Position numbers and translations under genes: made by a program | In this document: positions 1 to 7,005 of the stretch, piece after piece | Layout: every line of letters begins with the position of its first letter | Numbering within the stretch: the first letter of the stretch is position 1 | Notes under the pieces: generated by a model | Told to the model about the DNA's origin: nothing | What the model saw: only the letters and a program-made list of their open reading frames with translations | The model's database searches: none | Assembly: GCA_046292465.1 (NCBI GenBank) | Contig: JBKBRB010000035.1 | Span: forward strand, 1 to 9,364 | DNA from: JANWWM01 sp046292465 | GTDB lineage: Bacteria > Bacteroidota > Chlorobiia > Chlorobiales > Thermochlorobacteraceae | Length of the DNA: 9,364 nucleotides | Direction: 5' to 3'

Positions 1-675
1 ACGCACAACCTCGATGCGTTCTAACGCTTCAAACGGCGGCGTGTAGTAACTTTCAGGATAGCCGAGCGGGTCTGCGGAAATGTCGTATCCATTTTGCCGC
101 ACATTGAAGTTCGAGGTGCGATTTGGGCTCAAGCCTCTGCCGCCAATGCCAAGTTGAATGCCGCCGCCGTCCGACTCCCAGATGTTCAACCCTGAAACTT
201 TGGCAAAGGTCTGTCGCGCTTGATTCACAGCCAAATTTGCCGTTACATCTTTGAGCGTAATGACTTCCGTTTTCTTCGCCTCGTAAATGGCTGTGCCTTC
301 AACCGACCCCAATTTTGAAATGCCAAATCGATTCTCGCTTTCGCCTTGCACCAAAATTTCGCGCGATTGATAGACGCGCCGCTTCAAGCGAATGTCAAAG
401 CGCGCGCCGCTTGATGCAATTTGACAAGCCAATGCTGTGCGTTCATACTCGACGGCGGAAACAACAAGCGAATCAACTCCAACACGCTTTGCACGAAACG
501 AAAACTCGCCTCTTGCATTTGTGAAACCACCAACGCCCTGTGCTTTGAGCATAACCGATGCGCCCGCAATCGCTTCGCCTGTTTGTGCATCGCTGACCGT
601 GCCTGAAATCGTTGGCTCTTGCGCTTTAACCGAAATTCCAACAAGAGTTGTAACAAGTAAAAACAGCGACTTCAT
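1..675 (-). CDS. TonB-dependent outer-membrane receptor, N-terminal part (cut by window edge)
   Basis: The first 225 codons of a longer gene are present, and the frame stays open to base 1. Residues 1-18 form a signal peptide (MKSLFLLVTT..., likely cleavage after VKA). Residues 22-98 look like the carboxypeptidase-regulatory/CNA-B-like beta-sandwich common at the front of Bacteroidota receptors (ISGTVSDAQTGEAIAGASV, then FTNARGEF). Residues about 133-225 match a TonB plug domain, with QTFAKVSGLNIWESDG, the IGGRGL box, and FEALERIEVVR leading toward the barrel. The plug resembles FecA-type siderophore or ferric-citrate receptors, but the substrate cannot be read from this fragment. In the family, such receptors import iron complexes, cobalamin or glycans using TonB energy. 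The ATG overlaps the stop of the upstream carboxylase gene (ATGA) and has no Shine-Dalgarno sequence, so translation is probably coupled. The link with imelysin suggests iron uptake. Confidence 0.9.
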   Translation of the reverse strand, partial: MKSLFLLVTTLVGISVKAQEPTISGTVSDAQTGEAIAGASVMLKAQGVGGFTNARGEFSFRAKRVGVDSLVVSAVEYERTALACQIASSGARFDIRLKRRVYQSREILVQGESENRFGISKLGSVEGTAIYEAKKTEVITLKDVTANLAVNQARQTFAKVSGLNIWESDGGGIQLGIGGRGLSPNRTSNFNVRQNGYDISADPLGYPESYYTPPFEALERIEVVR

Positions 676-2075
676 TTTTTCACATTTGAAAATGTGGGTT
701 GCTCGTTAAACGGCAGAATCCAGTCTTTATGGCTGAATCCCTCTTGCTGTTCGGCAAGGTTCACGGTTGGGTCGATGAGCAATTTGCCCAAGCGTCCGTT
801 CATCGTGGCATAAACTTCGGCGCGCACTTCGGGGTTATGCACGCCTTTTGCGGCGTAGTGGCGTTTGAGAAAATGCGCAAATTCCAAAATCATATCAGGC
901 TGAAACGACATCTGCTTTTCCTGCGTGGGATTAAGGAACTCGCGATTATCGACCACGCCTTCGCGTCCTGTTTGTGTGTCTTTCACGTAAAAAATTGCCG
1001 TGCCTGCTTTTTCAACCAGCATCACGCGCCACGAAAAGCGATAGCCCTGCTCGTTCCAAAAAAACTCGGTTGGATTCCACCACTCGTTTTGCGGATAAAG
1101 GAGAAATCGGAACGGAATCAAGAGTTGAAGCACAAAGTGAATCAAAAGCACGCCGAGCAAAATCGGCTGAAAGCGCGTGGCGTAAAGTTTCGGCGTTGAA
1201 GTTGCAAGCGGTTTCGGGAAATTTTTGCCAAAGGCTGAACGAAGGAACTCAATCGTTTTTTTGTGAAAGTTTTCGGAGAAGAAAATCGTCGTTGCGCCAA
1301 TCATCACAATCGGAAACACGCCAATCGGAAACATCATGCCTGTGATGACGTGAAAGCCAATAACGGCAAGGTAAGCAAGCGCGCGCGTCGGTTTCCACAT
1401 CAAGAAGAAAACAATCGTGCAATCGTAAAGCATGCCCGCCCAACTGAACAAGTATGCGGTGAGGTCGTAAGGCATTGCCCAGCCGATAAGTGGAAGCGTG
1501 TCTTGTGCGCGAAGCCACAGGCGAAGCGGCATGGCGTTGAGTAGCCATTCAGAGTTGATTTTCGCAATGCCCGCAAAAATGTAGACAATCGCAAGTTGAA
1601 GTTTGAAGAGGTCAATCGCCCAGCGCGGCACTTCGGTGCATTCGATTTGGGGATTGCGCCACACGTCGATGGAGAAATATCGGTGCGCAGGCACAAGCGT
1701 CAAAAGAAACGCCGTGATGCTAACGAAGTAATAATGGTTGAGGTAATAGGCTTTGTCAAGCAGTTCAACGTAGGTGAAGACGAGAAAAAAGACGATTGAT
1801 GAAAGGCGATAGAACGCGCCCAGCATGATGCCCAGCGCGCTGATGCCCATCACTAAAAAGATGAGATACATTCCCACGGCGTTGAGCGGCTCAATCCATT
1901 CAAAGCCGTAATACTTGAAGTGAAAAATCGGCGTGATGTATTGGTCTTCAATCCAGCCTAAAAGCCAAAAGCGCACCGTGCTAATGAGCATCACGAGTCC
2001 GAACACAATGCGGAACACTGCAAGCGGCGCGCTATGCACAGGCGTTTCAAGAAAGCAGAGTAGCCGTTTCATCAT
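672..2075 (-). CDS. Vitamin K-dependent gamma-carboxylase (VKGC/HTTM) homologue, integral membrane protein
   Basis: A 467-residue protein with an N-terminal multi-helix membrane region (about 15-270), another hydrophobic helix at 303-325, and a soluble C-terminal domain (about 326-460). The pattern fits the HTTM/VKGC family, whose animal members convert protein Glu to gamma-carboxy-Glu using reduced vitamin K, O2 and CO2. From memory of human GGCX, residues aligning with its essential positions are present: H114 in YYLNHYYFVS (human H160), K172 in FAGIAKINSEW (human K218) and H242 in GFHVITG (human H287). The C-terminal part also resembles GGCX, not just the HTTM core (WWNPTEFFWN..GYRFSW; TMNGRLGKLLIDPTVNL; DWILPF). 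The gene lies 14 nt after the imelysin gene, with a GAAAGAAG ribosome binding site, and overlaps the TonB receptor start by 4 nt. Many bacterial HTTM proteins have no known activity, so true carboxylase function is inference. ATG at 2072 is an alternative start. Confidence 0.9.
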   Translation of the reverse strand: MMKRLLCFLETPVHSAPLAVFRIVFGLVMLISTVRFWLLGWIEDQYITPIFHFKYYGFEWIEPLNAVGMYLIFLVMGISALGIMLGAFYRLSSIVFFLVFTYVELLDKAYYLNHYYFVSITAFLLTLVPAHRYFSIDVWRNPQIECTEVPRWAIDLFKLQLAIVYIFAGIAKINSEWLLNAMPLRLWLRAQDTLPLIGWAMPYDLTAYLFSWAGMLYDCTIVFFLMWKPTRALAYLAVIGFHVITGMMFPIGVFPIVMIGATTIFFSENFHKKTIEFLRSAFGKNFPKPLATSTPKLYATRFQPILLGVLLIHFVLQLLIPFRFLLYPQNEWWNPTEFFWNEQGYRFSWRVMLVEKAGTAIFYVKDTQTGREGVVDNREFLNPTQEKQMSFQPDMILEFAHFLKRHYAAKGVHNPEVRAEVYATMNGRLGKLLIDPTVNLAEQQEGFSHKDWILPFNEQPTFSNVKK

Positions 2076-2089
2076 CTTCTTTCAAAGCG

Positions 2090-3193
2090 TTAATCGCCGT
2101 CGCCACTGCTGAATGTGATGGAGAGCGAAAGGAGCGACGCCATTTCACTTTTGAAAAAGCGCGTGTGTCGTTGGAGTTCGGTATGGAGCGCATCGACTTG
2201 CGCAAAGTTCGTTACGATGAGCTCGGAAAGTCGAGCATCAACCGGAAGCGCGTTCATGCGTTGCTTGACGAGCGCAAGTTGCGCTTCGGTTTGCGCGATG
2301 AGTTCATTTCCGCTTGGCACACTGCGCAGATACTCGACAAAGCCAACGCCATCAACGCCGTTGCGTCCAATGCCGTAGTAAAGTTCTTCAACGGCTTTGA
2401 GATGCTCACGCATAAAACGAATCGATTTGCCGCTGTAAAAGGCTTCGACGCGTGTGGGTTCAGGTTGCGTTTGACCCGGACGGCGTCCGAGCGGCACACC
2501 AAGTTTGAAGTTCTTGATGCTCTCGAAGTTCATCACAAATTCGTTGAAGAGAATCGAGGTTGAACTGCCGATGTCTGTTCCCACATTCGAGACAAACTCT
2601 GCACGATAGGATTGCCAACCATTCACAACGGCGTCAACGGTCGCTTTGAGTTCGGCAGTAATGATGAGCAGGTAATCGCGTCGGTTTTGGTTGCTAAATT
2701 TTCCGAGCACTTCGCTAACGCTGACGGCGTCGTAGAGCAAATACTCAATCGCGTTGAAGCCGCGTGTGTCGCGCGAAAGGTCGTTGTTGAAGGTGCGGTT
2801 GGCGACGAAGTTTTCAATTTGGGAAGCGTTCACAGGAAAGACCCCCACACGTTGAAAGAGCGTGCCGATTGAAGTTTGCGCCGGTCCGAAGTTGAAGCCA
2901 TTGGCATATTGCCACGAAAGGTAAGCCTCTTCCCACGCGGCGCGTGCGGCTTGCAGAGTGGTTTCGTTTGGCGTTTGCACAAATGCGTTGACAGCACTAT
3001 TCAGGGCATTGACTTTGGTTTGCAGTTCGGCAAAACTTGGAATGATGATGTTATCGGCAACATTCTCGAGCATGGCTTTGCGATTGAAGGTGTCGCTCGG
3101 AGTGTCCGTCAGAGTATCTTTACAGTTGAAAGAAACAAAGGCAAGCGCGAGGCATGCCGCTAAGACCGTCAATTTCAAGGGTAGTCGTTTCAT
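2090..3193 (-). CDS. Imelysin family lipoprotein (EfeO/IrpA-like, M75 family)
   Basis: A 367-residue exported protein. The N-terminus has a Lys/Arg-containing start and a hydrophobic stretch ending at FVSFNC, with C24 followed by KD, as in many Bacteroidota lipoproteins. The box is not canonical, since Asn precedes Cys. The rest is mostly helical, as expected for the imelysin double four-helix-bundle fold. Recognisable parts are the N-terminal helix NIIIPSFAELQTKVNAL, the AARAAWEEAYLSWQ segment (82-95), and RGFNAIEYLLYD (144-155) at the place of the family GxHxxE motif. The motif His is Asn here (N147) while E150 is kept, so metal binding may differ. Imelysins are iron-regulated periplasmic proteins linked to iron uptake, and peptidase activity in the family is not well established. 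This is the first gene of the operon with the carboxylase homologue and TonB receptor. Its start has no Shine-Dalgarno sequence. Confidence 0.88.
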   Translation of the reverse strand: MKRLPLKLTVLAACLALAFVSFNCKDTLTDTPSDTFNRKAMLENVADNIIIPSFAELQTKVNALNSAVNAFVQTPNETTLQAARAAWEEAYLSWQYANGFNFGPAQTSIGTLFQRVGVFPVNASQIENFVANRTFNNDLSRDTRGFNAIEYLLYDAVSVSEVLGKFSNQNRRDYLLIITAELKATVDAVVNGWQSYRAEFVSNVGTDIGSSTSILFNEFVMNFESIKNFKLGVPLGRRPGQTQPEPTRVEAFYSGKSIRFMREHLKAVEELYYGIGRNGVDGVGFVEYLRSVPSGNELIAQTEAQLALVKQRMNALPVDARLSELIVTNFAQVDALHTELQRHTRFFKSEMASLLSLSITFSSGDGD

Positions 3194-3231
3194 TGAACAA
3201 AAAGAGATTTGAGTTGCTGAAAAAACAAGTG

Positions 3232-3239
3232 CAAATATA
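3232..3239 (-). promoter_or_regulatory. Bacteroidota-type -7 promoter element for the imelysin operon
   Basis: On the minus strand this reads TATATTTG, an exact match to the Bacteroidota sigma -7 consensus TAnnTTTG. It lies 38 nt upstream of the imelysin ATG (3193), which would give a leader of about 30 nt. A TTG that could be the -33 element lies just outside the palindrome, but its 26-nt spacing is longer than usual. Upstream there is a long T-rich tract (A-rich on the plus strand, about 3262-3281). Confidence 0.65.
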
Positions 3240-3244
3240 GTGCT

Positions 3245-3265
3245 TATTTAGACTTTTTCTAAATA
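3245..3265. promoter_or_regulatory. Perfect palindrome TATTTAGA-N5-TCTAAATA, probable operator
   Basis: Two perfectly complementary 8-nt arms (3245-3252 and 3258-3265) flank a 5-nt spacer, 21 bp in all. The element sits 5 nt upstream of the -7 element of the imelysin operon, between it and any -33 element, where a bound repressor would block RNA polymerase. Its size and symmetry fit a dimeric regulator such as Fur or DtxR, and the operon content makes a metal-responsive repressor the best guess. The sequence is not the classic E. coli Fur box. It lies 107 nt upstream of the uvrC start, so an effect on uvrC is less likely. Confidence 0.6.
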
Positions 3266-3371
3266 CAAAAAACAAAAAAAAATGATACGAAAGTCCTATT
3301 TGGCATGATTACGAAAGTGAAAGATTTTGTGGCATCTTTTTGTTTATTTCGCACTTCATCAAAACTGCAAC

Positions 3372-5264
3372 ATGAGCGACCTTCAACTGTCAGAAACACT
3401 ACGGCTTAAATTGGAAAGTCTTCCGACAACGCCCGGCGTTTATCAATTCAAAGACAAAACAGGGAATGTGATTTATGTCGGCAAGGCGAAGAACCTGCGT
3501 GCGCGGGTGCAATCATACTTTCGCAATCTTTCCGACCACAGCGAAAAAACGCGCCTGCTCGTCAGCAAAATTAGCGACCTTGAACTTATCCTCACCAGTT
3601 CCGAAGTTGAAGCCCTCATTCTTGAAAACAATCTCATCAAGCAACTGAAACCCAAATACAACATCAATTTGCGCGACGATAAATCGTATCCTTACATCGT
3701 CGTAACGAATGAACCCTTTCCGCGCGTCTTTCCGACAAGAACCGTGCGGCGCGATGGTTCGAAGTATTACGGTCCTTACACCGAATCCAAACAAATGCGC
3801 TTTTTGCTCGATGCGATTGGTGAAATTTTTCAAGTGCGAAGTTGCTCCTTGAAAATGACGCCCGAAACGATTGCACAAAAAAAGTTCAAAGTCTGTTTGG
3901 ATTATCACATCAAGAAGTGCCAAGGACCGTGCGAAGGCTTTCAAAGCATGGAAGATTATCGCACGATGATTGACGAAGTGAAGCGACTCTTGTCAGGAAA
4001 AACGAAGGAAGTTTCGCGCTCGATTGAAGCCCGCATGAAGCAGTATGCCAAGGAGATGAAATTCGAGCAAGCCGCCATGCTCAAAAAGCAACTCGAGGCA
4101 CTCGAGCGATATTCGTCCAAGCAAAAGGTGCTCACAACAGACGACATCGACCGCGATATTTTTGCGGTTGCGTCGCGTCAAAATGAGGCGTGCGGCGTCG
4201 TCTTCAAGGTGCGCGATGGGAAACTGCTTGGCTCACAGCATTTTTATTTTTCAAATGTGAATGATGAATCGGAATCGGCGATGATTTCGCGCTTGATGGA
4301 AAAGTATTACTTGGAAACAACTGATGTGGTGCCTGATGAAATTTTCGTGCCGTGCGAAGTAGAATCGCGCGAAGCGATTGAATCGCTCCTGATAAAGCGC
4401 GTGCAAGAAGCAGGCGAAGCGAAGTCGGTGCATATTGTTGTGCCGCAAATTGGCGACAAGGCGAAACTCGTTGCCATGTGCCGCGCCAACGCGGAGCATC
4501 TTTTGAGCGAATATCTCATTCAAAAACAAAAGCGCGGTGAAGCCTTAGCCATTCCGAACAGTGTGTATTCGCTCGAGCGCGATTTGCGACTGCCCAAACT
4601 CCCCCGCCGAATCGAGTGCTTCGATAACTCTCACTTTCAGGGTGCGGAAACCGTTTCGGCGATGGTCTGTTTCGTTGATGGCAAACCGAAGAAATCGGAT
4701 TATCGCAAGTTCAAGATTCGCACCGTCGAAGGCATTGATGACTTTGCTTCAATGGCGGAAGTAATTGAACGGCGTTATAGCGGTTCGCTCTCGACCGAAC
4801 TGCCCTTGCCTGATTTAATTGTGATTGACGGCGGCAAAGGGCAACTATCTGCCGCATTTGAGGTGTTGCAAAAACTCGGCTTGAACATTCCCATGATTGG
4901 CTTGGCGAAGCGGCTCGAGGAAGTCTTTTTTCCGAATGAATCGCTTCCGTTCAACTTGCCGAAAACGTCGTCGTCGCTCAAACTCTTGCAACAAGTGCGC
5001 GACGAGGCGCATCGCTTTGCGATTACTTTTCATCGTGAGTTGCGCGATAAACGCACGCTCTCGACGGAACTCTTGGAAATTGACGGCATCGGAAAAGCCA
5101 AAGCCGAAAAGTTGCTAAAAATTTTTGGCTCGGTGGCACAAGTGGAATCGGCGTCGTTTGAGCAGTTGGAGCAAGCCGTCGGCAAACGCACCGCTGAAAC
5201 CTTGCGACGCTACTTCGACCAAAAGCGTAACAAGGAACAAGATGCGGTGAGCAATGAATCATGA
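3372..5264 (+). CDS. uvrC: UvrABC system protein C, nucleotide excision repair endonuclease
   Basis: A 630-residue protein of usual UvrC length. It makes both incisions around a DNA lesion held by UvrB. The N-terminal GIY-YIG nuclease (about 18-100) has GVY (Y24), IYVGKA (Y35, K38), R45 and E85, matching the 3'-incision site. Four cysteines, C158, C175, C183 and C187, correspond to those proposed to bind a 4Fe-4S cluster in E. coli UvrC. A UVR helical hairpin that contacts UvrB lies at about 217-252. The RNase H-like 5'-incision domain carries D418 (ECFDNSH), D486 (VIDGGKGQ) and H547 (DEAHRFAITFHR). Tandem helix-hairpin-helix motifs lie at about 563-615 (IDGIGKAKAEKLLKIFGS). The ATG at 3372 is chosen because MSDLQLSETLRLKLESLPTTPGVY is a normal UvrC beginning. 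A TTG 45 nt upstream in frame adds unlike residues. There is no Shine-Dalgarno sequence. It appears to be a single-gene unit ending at a terminator. Confidence 0.98.
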   Translation: MSDLQLSETLRLKLESLPTTPGVYQFKDKTGNVIYVGKAKNLRARVQSYFRNLSDHSEKTRLLVSKISDLELILTSSEVEALILENNLIKQLKPKYNINLRDDKSYPYIVVTNEPFPRVFPTRTVRRDGSKYYGPYTESKQMRFLLDAIGEIFQVRSCSLKMTPETIAQKKFKVCLDYHIKKCQGPCEGFQSMEDYRTMIDEVKRLLSGKTKEVSRSIEARMKQYAKEMKFEQAAMLKKQLEALERYSSKQKVLTTDDIDRDIFAVASRQNEACGVVFKVRDGKLLGSQHFYFSNVNDESESAMISRLMEKYYLETTDVVPDEIFVPCEVESREAIESLLIKRVQEAGEAKSVHIVVPQIGDKAKLVAMCRANAEHLLSEYLIQKQKRGEALAIPNSVYSLERDLRLPKLPRRIECFDNSHFQGAETVSAMVCFVDGKPKKSDYRKFKIRTVEGIDDFASMAEVIERRYSGSLSTELPLPDLIVIDGGKGQLSAAFEVLQKLGLNIPMIGLAKRLEEVFFPNESLPFNLPKTSSSLKLLQQVRDEAHRFAITFHRELRDKRTLSTELLEIDGIGKAKAEKLLKIFGSVAQVESASFEQLEQAVGKRTAETLRRYFDQKRNKEQDAVSNES

Positions 5265-5358
5265 AGAACGAGAAGCGTTTCCACATTACTCACGACTTAC
5301 TCTTGTTGCTCATTAAATGCGATTCTCCGCTCTGCTTGAATGACAAGTTTGTGAATAA

Positions 5359-5386
5359 AAAAGGCAACCGTTTCCGATTGCCTTTT
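5359..5386. terminator. Bidirectional intrinsic terminator between uvrC and the MFS unit
   Basis: AAAAGGCAA (5359-5367) pairs perfectly with TTGCCTTTT (5378-5386) around a 10-nt loop. The stem begins in an A-run and ends in a T-run, so RNA from either strand gives a hairpin with U residues. It lies 95 nt after the uvrC stop and 24 nt beyond the stop of the minus-strand small protein gene, where two converging units meet. Confidence 0.8.
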
Positions 5387-5409
5387 GATGTTCCGATGAA
5401 ACGACATGC

Positions 5410-5529
5410 TTATTGAAACAGCACAATCGTTTTAACCACCACTTGCCAGATAGCCCACAGCGAGGGAATGCCGACAATCGACCAGCCGATGATGAGTTGA
5501 ACTATGTTTGATGAAGATTTTGCTGACAT
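5410..5529 (-). CDS. 39-residue single-helix protein, likely MFS transporter small subunit
   Basis: A short gene of 39 codons plus TAA. The protein begins MSAKSSSN, then has one hydrophobic helix (about residues 9-31, including IIGWSIVGIPSLWAIWQVV) and ends VKTIVLFQ. The pattern W-x-x-V-G-I-P near the middle of the helix and the K-x-x-x-LF tail fit the tiny proteins encoded beside OFA-family MFS transporters, annotated in databases as 'MFS transporter small subunit'. The start lies 18 nt after the MFS stop and has a strong ribosome binding site (AAAGGAG, 9-nt spacing), which is rare in this window and argues that the frame is translated. It is expected in the inner membrane, possibly bound to the transporter. 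Its function is unknown. Recognition rests on memory of the family and on context. Confidence 0.8.
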   Translation of the reverse strand: MSAKSSSNIVQLIIGWSIVGIPSLWAIWQVVVKTIVLFQ

Positions 5530-5538
5530 GTGTTAGGT

Positions 5539-5545
5539 CTCCTTT
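5539..5545 (-). promoter_or_regulatory. Strong ribosome binding site of the small membrane protein
   Basis: The minus strand reads AAAGGAG, 9 nt before the ATG at 5529 and within the 18-nt gap after the MFS stop codon. It decides the start of the 39-codon gene. Confidence 0.75.
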
Positions 5546-5547
5546 GG

Positions 5548-6969
5548 TTAAGCGCGTTGCGTTTGTAAGTTCGTAGCCGTTTCCTCGACGTGATGGAATT
5601 TCGTTTCCACTTCTTTGACCAAGTAGTTGCAGATAAATCCAACCACTAAAAGCCCCGCCATGATATACATCGTGATGTTGTAGGCTTCGGCTTTGGGCAC
5701 ACCGTTGTTGATTTGATACTCGCGAATGTAGTTGACAAGCACCGGTCCTAAGACGGCGGCAGTCGACCACGCAGTTAAAAGACGACCATGAATCGCGCCG
5801 ACTTGCATCGTGCCGAACATGTCTTTGAGGTAAGCGGGAATCGTGGCAAAGCCGCCGCCATACATGCTCATAATCACAGCGAAGAGCGCGACGAAGAGCA
5901 CCACGCTACCGATTTGACCAGTCGTCGGAATCAAGGCGTAGAGCACGGTGCCAAGACCGAGATAAATCATGTAGTTGGTTTTGCGTCCAAGAATGTCGGA
6001 GAGCGACGACCAGAAGAAGCGACCAACGAGGTTAAAGAGCGAGAGCAACGCCGCAAATCCGCCGCCTGCCGCCGCCGCCATTTTGATAACTTGCTGTTCG
6101 TCTAAGCCCATGTCGCGGAATTTTTTGAGCAAGAACATTTCTTGAATCATCGGTGAAGCTTGCCCGAGCACGCCAATGCCTGCCGTCACGTTGAGACACA
6201 AGACGCCCCACAAGAGCCAGAACTGCGGTGTTTTGATTGCCATGTCGGCAGTAACATTTGCCGTTGTAACCATTTTCTTCGGCTGTGCGCTGGGCGTCCA
6301 ACCTTCGGGTTTCCAATCAGGAGCGGGCACGCGCGCCGTAAATGCACCGTAGAGCATAAAGACGAGATAAATCAAACCCATGGCGACGAAGGTTTCCCAA
6401 ACGCCCATAGAAGTTGGCGTTTTGAAGTAGTTCATGAGTTCAACCGCCAGCGGAGAGCCAATCATCGCGCCGCCGCCGAAGCCCATAATCGCAATGCCTG
6501 TTGCCATGCCCGGTCGGTCTGGAAACCATTTCATCAGCGTAGAGACCGGCGAAATGTAGCCCAGTCCAAGCCCGATGCCGCCAATAACGCCGTAGCCGAA
6601 ATACAGTATCCAGATGTTGTGCAGGTAAATGCCAAGCGCGCCGATTAAAAAGCCTGCCGACCAGCAAAGTGCTGAAACAAACATCGTCTTGCGCGGACCT
6701 GAACGCTCTGCCCATTTGCCAAACACGGCGGCGGAAATGCCGAGCATCGCCAGCGCAATCGAGAAAATCCACCCGATTTCGGGAATGGTCCAATCCACGC
6801 CTTTTTGCGACTCCGTAATGCCGATAAGCTTCGTCATCGGAATGTTGAACACAGAAATACCATACACTTGCCCAATACACAAATGAACAGCAAGTGCGGC
6901 AGGCGGAAAGAGCCAGCGATTGTAGCCCGGTTCCGCAATCGATTTTTCACGGTCAAGAAATGAAAGCAT
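5548..6969 (-). CDS. OFA-family MFS transporter (oxalate/formate antiporter-like)
   Basis: A 473-residue inner-membrane protein with about 12 hydrophobic helices, normal for the major facilitator superfamily. The start (RWLFPPAALAVHLCIGQVYG), the loop between helices 2 and 3 (GKWAERSGPRKTMF), GGIGLGLGYISPVSTLMKWFPDRPG (in two parts) and the repeated-half motif (LVGRFFWSSLSDILGRKT) are typical of the oxalate:formate antiporter family. That family also includes carriers of other small carboxylates. No lysine is seen in the presumed helix 11 (GRLLTAWSTAAVLGPVLV), where OxlT has the substrate-binding Lys355, so oxalate is not assured. A 39-residue companion follows 18 nt downstream. A strong ribosome binding site (AAAGGAGG, 7 nt before the ATG) and a hairpin lie in the leader. 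The gene is divergent from the molybdopterin oxidoreductase gene. The substrate is unknown. Confidence 0.92.
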   Translation of the reverse strand: MLSFLDREKSIAEPGYNRWLFPPAALAVHLCIGQVYGISVFNIPMTKLIGITESQKGVDWTIPEIGWIFSIALAMLGISAAVFGKWAERSGPRKTMFVSALCWSAGFLIGALGIYLHNIWILYFGYGVIGGIGLGLGYISPVSTLMKWFPDRPGMATGIAIMGFGGGAMIGSPLAVELMNYFKTPTSMGVWETFVAMGLIYLVFMLYGAFTARVPAPDWKPEGWTPSAQPKKMVTTANVTADMAIKTPQFWLLWGVLCLNVTAGIGVLGQASPMIQEMFLLKKFRDMGLDEQQVIKMAAAAGGGFAALLSLFNLVGRFFWSSLSDILGRKTNYMIYLGLGTVLYALIPTTGQIGSVVLFVALFAVIMSMYGGGFATIPAYLKDMFGTMQVGAIHGRLLTAWSTAAVLGPVLVNYIREYQINNGVPKAEAYNITMYIMAGLLVVGFICNYLVKEVETKFHHVEETATNLQTQRA

Positions 6970-6976
6970 TGTTCTT

Positions 6977-6984
6977 CCTCCTTT
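6977..6984 (-). promoter_or_regulatory. Near-ideal Shine-Dalgarno of the MFS gene
   Basis: The minus strand reads AAAGGAGG, 7 nt before the ATG at 6969. It fixes the start and contrasts with the lack of such sites before imelysin, uvrC, moeA and the TonB receptor. Confidence 0.8.
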
Positions 6985-7005
6985 ACATAGTTAATTGAAG
7001 TTGTG

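Noticed and set aside
384..656. 90-codon minus-strand frame inside the TonB receptor gene
   Set aside because: It is out of frame with the receptor, whose own frame shows signal peptide, beta-sandwich and plug motifs.
2165..2563. 132-codon plus-strand frame opposite the imelysin gene
   Set aside because: It is antisense to a well-supported gene and has no recognisable motif or ribosome binding site.
3327..3371. Possible 15-residue N-terminal extension of UvrC from a TTG start
   Set aside because: TTG is a weak start, the added residues do not look like UvrC, and the ATG at 3372 gives a typical N-terminus.
3513..3944. 143-codon minus-strand frame opposite uvrC
   Set aside because: It is antisense to conserved UvrC domains. 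Its openness follows from the codon use of uvrC.
6160..6648. 162-codon plus-strand frame opposite the MFS gene
   Set aside because: It is a His/Arg-rich antisense translation without domains. The MFS frame is clearly the real one.
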